Positions 1-8,460 of a stretch of 64,000 nt of DNA are shown piece by piece. The DNA lies in assembly GCF_900103825.1 (NCBI RefSeq), contig NZ_FNIF01000001.1, positions 558,001-622,000 of the forward strand. The letters are read 5' to 3'. Source of the DNA: Paenibacillus sp. yr247 (GTDB taxonomy: Bacteria; Bacillota; Bacilli; Paenibacillales; NBRC-103111). The notes under the pieces were generated by a model. The model did not search any database. It worked only from the letters and a program-made list of their open reading frames with translations, and was not told the DNA's origin. The position numbers were made by a program, and so were the translations under genes. Within the stretch, counting starts at the first letter, position 1. Each line of letters starts with the position of its first letter.

Positions 1-1
1 T

Positions 2-298
2 TTTCTTATTTCAGATGGAGATCAACCTGTTGCAGCAGCTCGTTGGTATGAATACCAACCCCAAACAGCCAAATTGCAGCGTGTTGCTGTTTTGAAAGAA
101 TATAGAGGCCGATCACTTGGCAAACAAATTATTCTTGCCATGGAACAGCAGGCTCGCGAAATGAATTGTTCATCTGCGATCTTAGATGCGCAGTGTCAAG
201 CAGAGGGCTTTTATAATCAGTTGGGATATCAGGTCATCTCTGATGAACCTTTCTATGATGCTGGTATTCTGCATGTAAGAATGAAAAAGCCGCTTTAG
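2..298 (+). CDS. GNAT family N-acetyltransferase, C-terminal part (5' end outside window)
   Basis: The reading frame is open from the window edge, so only the last 98 or so residues are present. The segment RVAVLKEYRGRSLGKQI matches the acetyl-CoA pyrophosphate-binding motif (R/Q-x-x-G-x-G/A) of GNAT acetyltransferases. It is followed by the typical AILDAQ strand and the FYNQLGYQ segment near the C-terminus. It resembles the small YjcF/ElaA-like group, but the substrate cannot be told. The TTG at 74 is internal to the GNAT fold and is not a credible start. The gene converges on the kinase gene on the other strand. The two stop codons overlap inside a shared terminator hairpin. Confidence 0.8.
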   Translation, partial: FLISDGDQPVAAARWYEYQPQTAKLQRVAVLKEYRGRSLGKQIILAMEQQAREMNCSSAILDAQCQAEGFYNQLGYQVISDEPFYDAGILHVRMKKPL

Positions 299-314
299 TT
301 ATTAGCGGCTTTTT
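284..314. terminator. bidirectional terminator overlapping both stop codons
   Basis: AAAAAGCCGCT and AGCGGCTTTTT form an 11-bp perfect stem with A/T tails on both sides, so it can end transcription in both directions. The TAG stop of the GNAT gene (296-298) and the TAA stop of the opposing kinase gene (297-295) both lie inside the hairpin. Confidence 0.85.
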
Positions 315-1908
315 CTACGTTTGAGTCTTTTTCAGCTAATGGAAATGTTATGATAAATCGTGTGCCTATTCCTAGTTCGCTCTCAACCTCCAAGGTGCCT
401 TGATGATCTTGAACGATTTTGTAACAAATAGATAAACCAAGTCCAGTGCCTGCTGCTTTCGTAGTGAAGAAGGGATGGAAGATTTTCTCCAATTGTTCAG
501 TAGGAATACCTGGTCCGTTATCCGCTATGACCATAGTTGCGTTTTTCGGATCCAGGCTTAATTGCATATGAACGACACCATTTTCTTCCATAGCCTCGCA
601 AGCATTTTTAATAATATTTAGCAATAGCTGTATCATTTTATCTTGATCCATCAATACGAAGACAGGATTCATTGATTCTTTATAATGAATTTGATGTCCG
701 AAACGAGTTGCTTCCGATTCCATCAAGGCAATGACCTTGAGTACACATTCATGGAGAGAATGGACTCGGAAGTCGATACTATGGGGTTTTGAGAATTGAA
801 GGAATTCAGCCGTTAAGTCACTCATCCGATTAATTTCATCCATAATCAACGAATACCAATTTTCAATATTATAACCGTTTGCTTTGGAAATCTGTAAAAA
901 ACCTTTTACTGTTGTTAACGGGTTGCGGATTTCATGAGCCATCCCGGAAGCCAACTCACCGATGACCCTCAGCTTGTCAGACCTAAGCATATGTTCTTCC
1001 CGCTTTAACCATGATTCACGCTTCTTCATAAATAAATTATTCTCAGCTAATAAGATAAGATCATCCTTTGTTAAGCCATCCAACGGATAGGAAGCAATAC
1101 CATACGTGATTTGAATACCGGTCAATTTAGGAAGCTCAGAATCAAGCTTTAGCTTGAAGGAGGCTGTTGAAAGATGTTCTTGAATGAGCGGCATAACAAC
1201 TGCGAACTCATCACCACCATATCGAGCGATAAAGAGAGCGTCTTTAAATAATATTTGTAGAAGCTCAGCCATTTGCTTCAAAATGAAATTTCCTGCTTGA
1301 AATCCGCGACTCGTATTCATCGCCTTCAGATCGGTACAGTCGATAAGGATAAGGACAAGACCTTGTTTCTGCCGGATTAATAGTTCTAGTCTACGGTGAG
1401 ATTCTTCATAATTGTATAACCCAGTTAACGAATCCTGTTGCGAATATAGATTTCGTTCTTTTTTTAGTCGATCTGCTTGTGTGAACGTGGAGTAAGTCGC
1501 TCGGGTAAGTAAGGCTACCGCTGTAAAATCAAGCATACTATTTAGAGCATAGACCCATAGTAATCCTGAAGGGCCTTTAACCAAGTAAACATTGAATAAA
1601 AAGATGAGAGCATAGGACGCAACTAATATCCACGATTTTTTGCGATTTTCTTCTGTATAAATATCTCGGAAAAGCGTTAGTATGTAGATAGGCAGGCAAA
1701 AACTCGAATTACCTATGTAATGGATCAAACCGATTAGAATTAGGCGAATCCAGGGGAAAGCCGCATGCTGAGCTCGCCCCATTAGACTTACTATATAAAG
1801 TAACAAAGTCAGGATGAGAAAGGGAATGTTAATTGCTGTATGTAAGATCGTCGTAGATAGGCAAAAAACGAACGAATAGCCAATAAGAATCCAATTAAGA
1901 ATCACCAT
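295..1908 (-). CDS. membrane sensor with GGDEF domain fused to histidine kinase
   Basis: Predicted 537-residue membrane sensor. About 135 hydrophobic N-terminal residues give several transmembrane segments. A GGDEF domain (about 155-300) follows, with DSLTGLYN and RYGGDEF at 228-235. Then comes a HisKA domain with the phospho-acceptor in [10 protein letters not shown] (His 325) and an HATPase with N box [16 protein letters not shown] and GTGLGL. GGDEF upstream of a complete kinase core is unusual. The metal-site Asp and the guanine-site Asn are kept, but the later guanine-contacting Asp is Asn (FQAGN) and no RxxD inhibitory site is visible. The domain may therefore bind GTP rather than make c-di-GMP. 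The start at 1908 has AGGAG five bases upstream; the longer frame to 1956 has no ribosome site. No response regulator is adjacent. Confidence 0.85.
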   Translation of the reverse strand: MVILNWILIGYSFVFCLSTTILHTAINIPFLILTLLLYIVSLMGRAQHAAFPWIRLILIGLIHYIGNSSFCLPIYILTLFRDIYTEENRKKSWILVASYALIFLFNVYLVKGPSGLLWVYALNSMLDFTAVALLTRATYSTFTQADRLKKERNLYSQQDSLTGLYNYEESHRRLELLIRQKQGLVLILIDCTDLKAMNTSRGFQAGNFILKQMAELLQILFKDALFIARYGGDEFAVVMPLIQEHLSTASFKLKLDSELPKLTGIQITYGIASYPLDGLTKDDLILLAENNLFMKKRESWLKREEHMLRSDKLRVIGELASGMAHEIRNPLTTVKGFLQISKANGYNIENWYSLIMDEINRMSDLTAEFLQFSKPHSIDFRVHSLHECVLKVIALMESEATRFGHQIHYKESMNPVFVLMDQDKMIQLLLNIIKNACEAMEENGVVHMQLSLDPKNATMVIADNGPGIPTEQLEKIFHPFFTTKAAGTGLGLSICYKIVQDHQGTLEVESELGIGTRFIITFPLAEKDSNVEKAANN

Positions 1909-2024
1909 ATCATCTCCTGAATGAAAGAATGACCTAATTTTACACCCCAGTGACATGTTCTCTGTCTGGTAACTAAATCCCTGCTTACTGGCAAAAAGAT
2001 TAAGAAATAAACACGGAATTTAAC

Positions 2025-2063
2025 GAAAAAAGAACCTTAAGGACGTTATACACCTTAGGTTCT
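2025..2063 (-). terminator. terminator of the metallo-beta-lactamase gene
   Basis: On the minus strand, AGAACCTAAGG pairs with CCTTAAGGTTCT and is followed by TTTTTT. It lies just after the stop codon at 2077. Confidence 0.8.
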
Positions 2064-2076
2064 GGTCGAAAAATAA

Positions 2077-2829
2077 TTATTCAGGAATTTCAATGATTTC
2101 ATGCTGGTGTATGAAGGTCATGCAGCCTGTTTTTCCAATGAAATTCCTCATAATGTCATCATAATGCATGAGATAAACCCTCTTTTGTATATGATTAGGC
2201 AATGTAAGTAATTCTTCAAGGGTAGCATGGATAAAACCATGGCCGCTTAATTGGCAATCGTGTAAAATAGTATGACAATTTCTTTTTCCAATGACTTCTT
2301 GAGTAAGAAGGTTCTCATCGAATCGGGCATCTGCACTATAGAACGTCCGATGATTGATAAAAAGGGAGTAGCTGGGTTTGTAGGGGATGTGAAGAGTCGA
2401 GATGAATTCAATGAATAGCCCTGGAATTATTTCAACAGGCACATTCTCCTCAATAAGGATGACTTCGAAATAATCCTCGAGACTGTTATAGCCATCTGCA
2501 GGATTATACATGCCGCCTTTCAGCGTGTTTTCCCAGAGGATACTTGCTATTGATTTGGTTAGGAAAAGCCTTGTTTTCTTATTCTTATATTCATATAACA
2601 TGCGAAAGGCGATTTCTTCTAAACCGCCTACATGATCGGCATGAATATGTGAAATGATGATTCCATCGATTTTGTCAGGTTGTATGTGGATGTCATGAAG
2701 TGATTTTGGTGTTGTAAAACCACAGTCGATTAGTATGTTCATCTCATTACAACGGATTAATGCGCTAGTATTGTAAAATGATTTGGCAAACGCACTGCCG
2801 GTTCCCAACATTTGAATTTGCAAACTCAT
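2077..2829 (-). CDS. MBL-fold metal-dependent hydrolase (RNase Z-like group)
   Basis: 250 residues with the metallo-beta-lactamase fold. The N-terminal MLGTGSAF turn, the zinc motif SHIHADHVGG (HxHxDH, about 60-65), a further His in LHIPYKP, the bridging Asp in YSADARFD and a late HYDD are all visible. These define a two-metal hydrolase, probably cytoplasmic since no signal peptide is seen. The layout resembles RNase Z and the phosphonate/phosphodiester branch, but the substrate is unknown. The start has GGAAGGCGG upstream. It forms a single-gene unit with its own terminator. Confidence 0.82.
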   Translation of the reverse strand: MSLQIQMLGTGSAFAKSFYNTSALIRCNEMNILIDCGFTTPKSLHDIHIQPDKIDGIIISHIHADHVGGLEEIAFRMLYEYKNKKTRLFLTKSIASILWENTLKGGMYNPADGYNSLEDYFEVILIEENVPVEIIPGLFIEFISTLHIPYKPSYSLFINHRTFYSADARFDENLLTQEVIGKRNCHTILHDCQLSGHGFIHATLEELLTLPNHIQKRVYLMHYDDIMRNFIGKTGCMTFIHQHEIIEIPE

Positions 2830-2962
2830 TCAGCCGCCTTCCATAATTCGACAAAAACCATTTTTTTCTAATGTAGCATGGGAGGTTGCCGAATTTCAAC
2901 CAGTATATGCTTGCGCTTCAATTCTATCATTTTCATCTCATTAAAAGGTGTTGATTATATCC

Positions 2963-3856
2963 ATGATCTGGTTGATTGGTAGTATACTGTTAGTTCTTAT
3001 AGGTTCGGCTTTGGTAGGTATATCAACCTATGTTGGTTGGCAGCTCACACATCCGAAGCGTAAGCCTGTCGATGATCTCCCTGAGCATTATGGCTTGCAC
3101 AAACAGGATATCACATTCCCAAGCCAGACTAGTGATGTTCTATTAGATGGATGGTTTTTTAAATCCCCAATTGCTCCAACCGATGCGAATCCAATGACCG
3201 TTATCATGTCCCACGGATACGCAGGAACTCGTCTGGAAAAAGGACTTCCAGCGTTGGCATTGGCCAAATCAATCGTAGCCGCGGGCTATCATGTGCTCAT
3301 GTTTGATTTCCGTAATTCAGGGAACTCAGAAGGCAGCCTGACAACGGTTGGCTATTTGGAAAATCAAGATGTATTAGGTGCTATCAAATGGGTTCACGAG
3401 CATGTTCCCAGTAAAATCTGCTTAATTGGATTCTCGATGGGCGGCAGTACATCAATCTTAGCAGCAGCTGAAGAACCAGCTGTTTTGGGGGTAATTACAG
3501 ACAGTGCTTTTAGTCAGCTTAGTCCTTATTTGAGAGATAACTTGCCGGTGTGGTCAAACCTCCCACGGTTTCCATTTACTCCTTTAATTTTAACCATTTT
3601 ACCAAGGTTGATTGGCATTAACCCTCGCAAAGTGGATGCGCTTGCTGCAGTCGATCACATTTATCCTAGGCCGATTCTGTTCATTCATAGTCAAGACGAT
3701 GATGCTATTCCTTGGTCCAATAGTGAAGCGATGTGGAGCCGACACCCGGATGCATTTGAACTGTGGATTACAAAAAAAGCGGGCCATGTCGGCTCATATC
3801 AGATGCAGCCGGAAGCTTACACACAACGTGTTCTTGCTTTTTTGTCAAAATTATAA
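2963..3856 (+). CDS. alpha/beta hydrolase, membrane-anchored
   Basis: About 297 residues. A single N-terminal hydrophobic segment (IWLIGSILLVLIGSALVGIS) anchors an extracellular alpha/beta hydrolase domain. The nucleophile elbow is GFSMGGS, the oxyanion region is MSHGYAGTR, the acid is in HSQDDDAIP and the catalytic His is in KAGHVGSY, so the Ser-Asp-His triad is complete. It resembles the YfhR/BEM46-type hydrolases (DUF-type peptidase_S9/S15 relatives). The natural substrate is unknown. The start is not certain: ATG 2963 is preferred, while GTG 2948 and TTG 2951 sit too close to the AAAAGG at 2943-2948. Confidence 0.8.
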   Translation: MIWLIGSILLVLIGSALVGISTYVGWQLTHPKRKPVDDLPEHYGLHKQDITFPSQTSDVLLDGWFFKSPIAPTDANPMTVIMSHGYAGTRLEKGLPALALAKSIVAAGYHVLMFDFRNSGNSEGSLTTVGYLENQDVLGAIKWVHEHVPSKICLIGFSMGGSTSILAAAEEPAVLGVITDSAFSQLSPYLRDNLPVWSNLPRFPFTPLILTILPRLIGINPRKVDALAAVDHIYPRPILFIHSQDDDAIPWSNSEAMWSRHPDAFELWITKKAGHVGSYQMQPEAYTQRVLAFLSKL

Positions 3857-3936
3857 AATCATCGCAACTCTTCTTTACCTTCGGAGTATAAAGATGCAGA
3901 CAGAAAGATTACTAACGAGAGCTGGAGGTAATAAGG

Positions 3937-4554
3937 ATGAAAGTTCAGCGGATATTTGCATTGATGCTGGTGTTTTTTGTTCTAAGCACGGCTGCAGTGG
4001 TGGCCTCTTCGATATGGGGGGATTTTAAGGGTTATAACATTGCCCGATTGGTCGTAAACGACAAGACATCAGAGTTCGGCGATTCAGATGTTCCACCTCT
4101 TATCGTGGATGGCAATACCGTATTGCCGTTACGCGCTGTAAGTGATGCGCTTCATGCATTGGTGAAATGGGAAAACTCGAATAAGACCGCCTACTTATAC
4201 AAACCGAACGTACACTTATTCTTTACGACTGAAGTGCGTAAGGATTCTGCAATTGTTCCGTTTGGTGTTGTAGAACGCGGTAAAGAAGCAGATTTTATTG
4301 TTTTTGCTCAAGTTGACAATTTGAAGACGAGCATTAATTCCGTGAAGGTTTCTATCGTATCGCCAAGCGGGAAGAGCGTTGTTACACCGGTTGTGAAATC
4401 GATCGCTGAATCGAAAGAGTCATTTTGGCTGAAAGTACCTTTGTATGGGGTTTCTTTTGATGAAGAAGGTACGTACGTTGTTAAATTTGCTATGAAACAA
4501 GATGGGGCAAGTGACTATTCGGTCGTCTCTGAGAAGCAGATTCAATCCGAGTAG
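3937..4554 (+). CDS. secreted stalk-domain protein (copper amine oxidase N-terminal-like)
   Basis: 205 residues with a classic signal peptide (Lys-rich start, then FALMLVFFVLSTAAVVA). The segment PPLIVDGNTVLPLRAVSDALHALVKWENSNKTAYLYK is the hallmark of the copper-amine-oxidase N-terminal 'stalk' domain, common in secreted Paenibacillus and Clostridium proteins. It carries no copper or quinone site; the domain is thought to bind or space cell-wall proteins. The remaining C-terminal part has a beta-rich, Ig-like look. GGAGGT lies 10 bases before the ATG. It follows the hydrolase gene by 80 bases and may be co-transcribed. Confidence 0.75.
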   Translation: MKVQRIFALMLVFFVLSTAAVVASSIWGDFKGYNIARLVVNDKTSEFGDSDVPPLIVDGNTVLPLRAVSDALHALVKWENSNKTAYLYKPNVHLFFTTEVRKDSAIVPFGVVERGKEADFIVFAQVDNLKTSINSVKVSIVSPSGKSVVTPVVKSIAESKESFWLKVPLYGVSFDEEGTYVVKFAMKQDGASDYSVVSEKQIQSE

Positions 4555-4645
4555 GAAAAGCAGAGCAGAAAGTGGTTTGACCTCTTATTATGAAAATGTT
4601 AGGATAATTAGGTAACTAATTATTCGACGAAATGAGGTTCTGCCT

Positions 4646-4957
4646 GTGAGCGATGATAAGCATGATCATGTACACGGCCCGGACTGTGACCACGATCACG
4701 AGCAAGGGGAAGATGTTTTTATCGTAACGGACGAGAACGGTGAAGAGCATGAGATGGTAATGGTGTATACCTTCCAATCTCAAGAGCAGGCGTATGCTGT
4801 TTTGCTCGATCGTAATGATCCTGAAGCTGACGGTGTTATTTTCCGTGTTGAAGAAGAAGACGAGGATGCGTTTCTTGTTAACATTGAAGATGAAGAAGAA
4901 TGGGAACGTGTAGTAACTATTTACAATGATATCGTAGCTCAAGAAGACGAAGAATAA
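4646..4957 (+). CDS. DUF1292 family protein with His-rich N-terminus
   Basis: 103 residues, very acidic. The core (EDVFIVTDENGEEHEM ... WERVVTIYNDIV) matches the DUF1292/YrzB family of small cytoplasmic Firmicute proteins of unknown function. The first 22 residues carry seven His and one Cys alternating with Asp (KHDHVHGPDCDHDHEQ), which looks like a metal-binding tail and is not part of the core domain. The start is GTG with GAGG upstream; no better start lies in frame. The gene ends just before a strong bidirectional terminator. Confidence 0.78.
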   Translation: MSDDKHDHVHGPDCDHDHEQGEDVFIVTDENGEEHEMVMVYTFQSQEQAYAVLLDRNDPEADGVIFRVEEEDEDAFLVNIEDEEEWERVVTIYNDIVAQEDEE

Positions 4958-4971
4958 GAGCTATACATAAG

Positions 4972-5003
4972 AACCCCCTAGCAGATTTATCTGTTAGGGG
5001 GTT
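4972..5003. terminator. bidirectional terminator
   Basis: AACCCCCTAGCAGA and CTGTTAGGGGGTT form a GC-rich stem with a short loop. It sits between two convergent genes. Confidence 0.85.
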
Positions 5004-5018
5004 TCTGTTTGCAAAGCT

Positions 5019-5438
5019 TCATTTTCTAGGATTGAAATACATAATTCTGCCGTTGAATAGATGAAGTTCGGCTTTCAGCAGTTTACTAAGGTATTTGCAG
5101 AATTCATTGCCTTTGCTCTTGTCGCCATGCGTGGCATCATCAGGTAATACGACTTGTACATAATGCCGTTCTTCCTCTTGGTTCTGTTCATTACCGACAC
5201 CAATCACTATGTATTTGTATAGAGGATTGATACCTTTCAGATAGAACCACTTGCCTTCGCCTTCCGGCTTCGTCTCAATGGTATAGGGGAATCCTGCTTC
5301 GTCATACTCCCAGCCAAGCTGCTTGGCTGTTTGACTGAGCTGATCACGGTAATGCAGCAGTTTCTCCTTCAGTTCATCTAAGGAGAGTGCGGCAACCGTG
5401 GAACCTGTTACGAATTTTATATAAGCGCTTTGAGCCAT
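5019..5438 (-). CDS. DUF1885 family protein
   Basis: 139 residues without signal peptide or membrane segment. The pattern SAYIKFV near the start, ELKEKLLHYRDQLSQTAKQLGWEY, a central KWFYLKG and a C-terminal KYLSKLLKAELHLFNGRIMYFNPRK fits the DUF1885 family of Bacillales. Function is unknown. The ATG is preceded by GAGGTGAACAAGG on the minus strand. It lies 87 bases downstream of speA on the same strand, with no terminator between, and could be co-transcribed with it. Confidence 0.65.
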   Translation of the reverse strand: MAQSAYIKFVTGSTVAALSLDELKEKLLHYRDQLSQTAKQLGWEYDEAGFPYTIETKPEGEGKWFYLKGINPLYKYIVIGVGNEQNQEEERHYVQVVLPDDATHGDKSKGNEFCKYLSKLLKAELHLFNGRIMYFNPRK

Positions 5439-5525
5439 TCCTTGTTCACCTCATTCGCTAAACATCACCAACATCATAGCATCATGTAATCGGTTTTACA
5501 ATATATCCCTCGTAAGGCGGAAGGA

Positions 5526-6995
5526 TTAGAATATCGCTTGTGTCTCAACGATCACTTTCACATTCTGAACACTGCGGTCCTCAGGCCCCTTCACAGGCAA
5601 TCCGACTTCTACATGCTCCACAATGTAATCAATAAGCTCTTGGGTGATTACTTCACCTGGAAGCAGAATCGGAATACCAGGCGGGTACACATAGATGAAT
5701 TCGGCAATAATGCGGTCAGCCGCGTCTTTGAAAGGAAGTATTTCGGTTTCGCCATAGAAAGCGTCCCTTGGTGTTAGTGTTAACTGAGGAATCGCTGGAA
5801 CTTTAATAACAACCTCTTTCACTTCTACAACATCATCATTCATATGGGAGAGCTCACGAAGTGCTTCAAGTAACGTCTCGATGTTCTCAGGAGTATCCCC
5901 AGGCGTAATAAGGCACAGGATGTTATACATGTCGCTCATCTCAACTTCAATATTGTAATGATCACGGAGCCAATTCTCGACTTCAAAGCCAGTTATGCCG
6001 AGTTTACGCACATGTACGCATATTTTCGTCGGATCATAGTCGTAAGTAGCTTCTTCACCCAAAATCTCTTCACCAAAGCAGTAGAGATTCGAAATTTCAT
6101 TGATCTGCTTTCTGGTATATTGAGCAAGCCCGATTGTGCGTTCCGCCATTTCTTGACCATTCAATGCTAAATGTCTACGCGCTGTATCTAAAGAAGCTAG
6201 CAAAATATAAGAAGTTGACGTTGTGGTGAGCATGGAAATAATCGTCTGAATCCGTTTCGGATTTACACGAGTCCCTTTCACGTTGAGGACTGAGCTTTGC
6301 GTCATGGAACCGCCCAGCTTATGTACGCTTGTTGCGGCCATATCGGCTCCTGCTTCCATAGCGGACATAGGCAGCTTGTCATGGAAATGAATGAGCACGC
6401 CATGCGCTTCATCCACGAGGACCGGCATGTTATAACTGTGAACCAGGTCAACGATCTCTTTGAGATTGGTACAAACGCCATAGTAGGTCGGATTGATGAC
6501 CAGAACTGCTTTGGCATCGGGATGCTTCTCGAGTGCTCTGCGAACAGACCGAGTCGGAATTCCATGATCGATACCCAAGTTTTTGTCACGGGCAGGTTGG
6601 ATGAATACCGGCTTAGCGCCCACGAAAATAATAGCGGCCAGAACCGATTTATGTACATTCCGTGGAACGATAATTTTATCGCCTTCGGAGCAGACCGTCA
6701 TAATCATCGTCATTATAGCTCCGCTTGTCCCTTGTACGGAGAAGAAAGTATGATCGGCACCATAGGCGTCCGCAGCAAGCTTCTGGGCTTCCTCAATCAC
6801 GCCCATTGGTTGATGGAGGTCATCCAGCGGTGCTATATTGATGAGGTCGATGGACAGGGCATTGTCCCCAATAAAGGAACGAAATTCCGGGTCCATGCCG
6901 ACTCCTTTTTTATGGCCAGGAATATGGAACTGAATTGGATTTTTCTCAGCATGCGCGAGCAGTGCAGTGAACAGGGGGGTACGGGTATGATCCAC
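5526..6995 (-). CDS. speA: arginine decarboxylase, PLP-dependent fold-III/ornithine-lysine-arginine family
   Basis: 489 residues, the same length as Bacillus SpeA. It is a PLP enzyme of the Orn/Lys/Arg decarboxylase family that makes agmatine for polyamine synthesis. Visible motifs are FHIPGHKKG at the N-terminus, VDEAHGVLIHF (cofactor Asp and the stacking His), TSVHKLGGSMTQSS (the Schiff-base Lys) and a C-terminal YPPGIPILLPGEV signature. The start is GTG with AAGGGA about 12 bases upstream. Lysine decarboxylase (YaaO-type) is the main alternative, since sequence alone does not fix the substrate. No agmatinase gene is in the window. Confidence 0.85.
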   Translation of the reverse strand: MDHTRTPLFTALLAHAEKNPIQFHIPGHKKGVGMDPEFRSFIGDNALSIDLINIAPLDDLHQPMGVIEEAQKLAADAYGADHTFFSVQGTSGAIMTMIMTVCSEGDKIIVPRNVHKSVLAAIIFVGAKPVFIQPARDKNLGIDHGIPTRSVRRALEKHPDAKAVLVINPTYYGVCTNLKEIVDLVHSYNMPVLVDEAHGVLIHFHDKLPMSAMEAGADMAATSVHKLGGSMTQSSVLNVKGTRVNPKRIQTIISMLTTTSTSYILLASLDTARRHLALNGQEMAERTIGLAQYTRKQINEISNLYCFGEEILGEEATYDYDPTKICVHVRKLGITGFEVENWLRDHYNIEVEMSDMYNILCLITPGDTPENIETLLEALRELSHMNDDVVEVKEVVIKVPAIPQLTLTPRDAFYGETEILPFKDAADRIIAEFIYVYPPGIPILLPGEVITQELIDYIVEHVEVGLPVKGPEDRSVQNVKVIVETQAIF

Positions 6996-7166
6996 CTGAT
7001 TATCGCTTCCCTTCTATCGTGGATTGCTTGTCGAAAGTTGCAACAAACAAAATGAGTATATCAAACTAGAGATTTCATGCAAGCTAATTTTTCGAAAATA
7101 GTTTGTGCTAATTCAGGTAAAACTAACAGTAACTTGTTAAAATACGCCAATATAAGGAGAAATCTT

Positions 7167-8426
7167 ATGATTTGGATGCAAAAATGGCGGAAAAATAGAT
7201 TGTTTTCCCCATTTGTGATGGAATTGTTAATTATTATGTTTGTCGTCGAATTTGTGAAGGGAGCCCTGCTTTTAACGATTTTGCCGGTTTATATGAAAAC
7301 AACGCTAGGTGCCTCAGCTTTTATTATTGGGTGGACGCTAGCGGCTCAATATATTGGAGATAATGTGCTTCGTACACCCGTTGGCTGGATCATTGACAAG
7401 TTAGGATACCGAACAACTATGCTCACTGGTGTACTCATGGCTTTTGTTTCGGTTATTCTTATCGCAACGACTTCCCAATATATATGGATGATTATTGGAT
7501 GTGCACTGCTTGGTTTTGGTACAGCACCGCTATGGCCCTGTGTGATCACAGGCACGACGGAAGTGGCGGGTGAAGAGGGTAAAGCTACCATCATGAGTGT
7601 TGTCTATATGGCCTGGCTTTCGGGAGTTGGCCTGGGTCCGGTGGCCATTAACTTTTTCGTGGGAGAAAGTAATTATAGATCAGCATTTCGGTTATTAATT
7701 GGCTGTATGACGGTTGTGGTACTTGTAGCGCTAATGCTTCCCAGAAAGCATGACGCAGTCAGCATGGAGGGTGAGGACAAGATGAAGAAAGCAGTTGTTC
7801 ACAGCAGAGCTTCTGCATCTCTCATGCAACGAGTCTCGACGTATCTAAGTGAAGTTCGAAGTTCCATGACTGTAAGCCCACTGCTTTTCCCGGCCATGTT
7901 CGCACAAACGTTTGCTCTGGGGATACTGACACCAATTCTCACACTGTATGCCAAAGAGGTGTTGAAGCTTTCTTCTTTTCAGTACAGCATGTTTCTCATA
8001 GCAGGTGGAGCGGTTACGGTCATTTTCTTAGTTCCAATGGGAAAATTCGTTGATCGCCTAGGCATTCGACCATTTTTGATTGTTGGTTTTATGCTAAGCG
8101 CTGCTGCACTTCTGCTCTTTACATTCGCAAAGTCAATGGCGCTGCTTTATGTTTTGGTTGCTGTACTTGGGGTCGGCTATGCCTTTATTATTCCATCTTG
8201 GAATGCGCTCATTGCCTCAGCCATTCCACCTGAGAAAAGAGGAGCCGTGTGGGGCTTTTTCCTGACAATTGAGGGCTTAGGGATGATCATCGGTCCGATT
8301 GTTTCTGGCAAGCTGTGGGATGTGTATGGCTATCATGCGCCATTCTTGATGAGTGGCTTAGTTATGGTGCTGCTGCTTGTTCTTCAAATGTTCATTTCCA
8401 TCCCCAAAAAAGGTGTGGTACGATAA
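7167..8426 (+). CDS. MFS transporter
   Basis: 419 residues with about twelve transmembrane segments and a central charged loop (about residues 200-240). The motif RTPVGWIIDKLGYR after TM2 is a form of MFS motif A, repeated in the second half as VPMGKFVDRLGIR. Substrate is not predictable; the layout suits a drug or metabolite exporter. ATG 7167 is chosen because AAGGAG lies seven bases upstream; the frame stays open to 7077 without another ribosome site. It is followed after 34 bases by a second MFS gene on the same strand, so the two probably form an operon. Confidence 0.85.
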   Translation: MIWMQKWRKNRLFSPFVMELLIIMFVVEFVKGALLLTILPVYMKTTLGASAFIIGWTLAAQYIGDNVLRTPVGWIIDKLGYRTTMLTGVLMAFVSVILIATTSQYIWMIIGCALLGFGTAPLWPCVITGTTEVAGEEGKATIMSVVYMAWLSGVGLGPVAINFFVGESNYRSAFRLLIGCMTVVVLVALMLPRKHDAVSMEGEDKMKKAVVHSRASASLMQRVSTYLSEVRSSMTVSPLLFPAMFAQTFALGILTPILTLYAKEVLKLSSFQYSMFLIAGGAVTVIFLVPMGKFVDRLGIRPFLIVGFMLSAAALLLFTFAKSMALLYVLVAVLGVGYAFIIPSWNALIASAIPPEKRGAVWGFFLTIEGLGMIIGPIVSGKLWDVYGYHAPFLMSGLVMVLLLVLQMFISIPKKGVVR

Positions 8427-8460
8427 GGGAAAATGTTTCGTTTGGAGGATCAAAAGCATC

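Noticed and set aside
3612-4028. 138-codon plus-strand frame overlapping the hydrolase and stalk-protein genes
   Set aside because: It overlaps two well-supported genes in another frame and has no recognisable domain.
6297-7055. 252-codon open frame antisense to speA
   Set aside because: It lies fully inside the complementary strand of a strong PLP-enzyme gene, has no ribosome site and its translation shows no family features.
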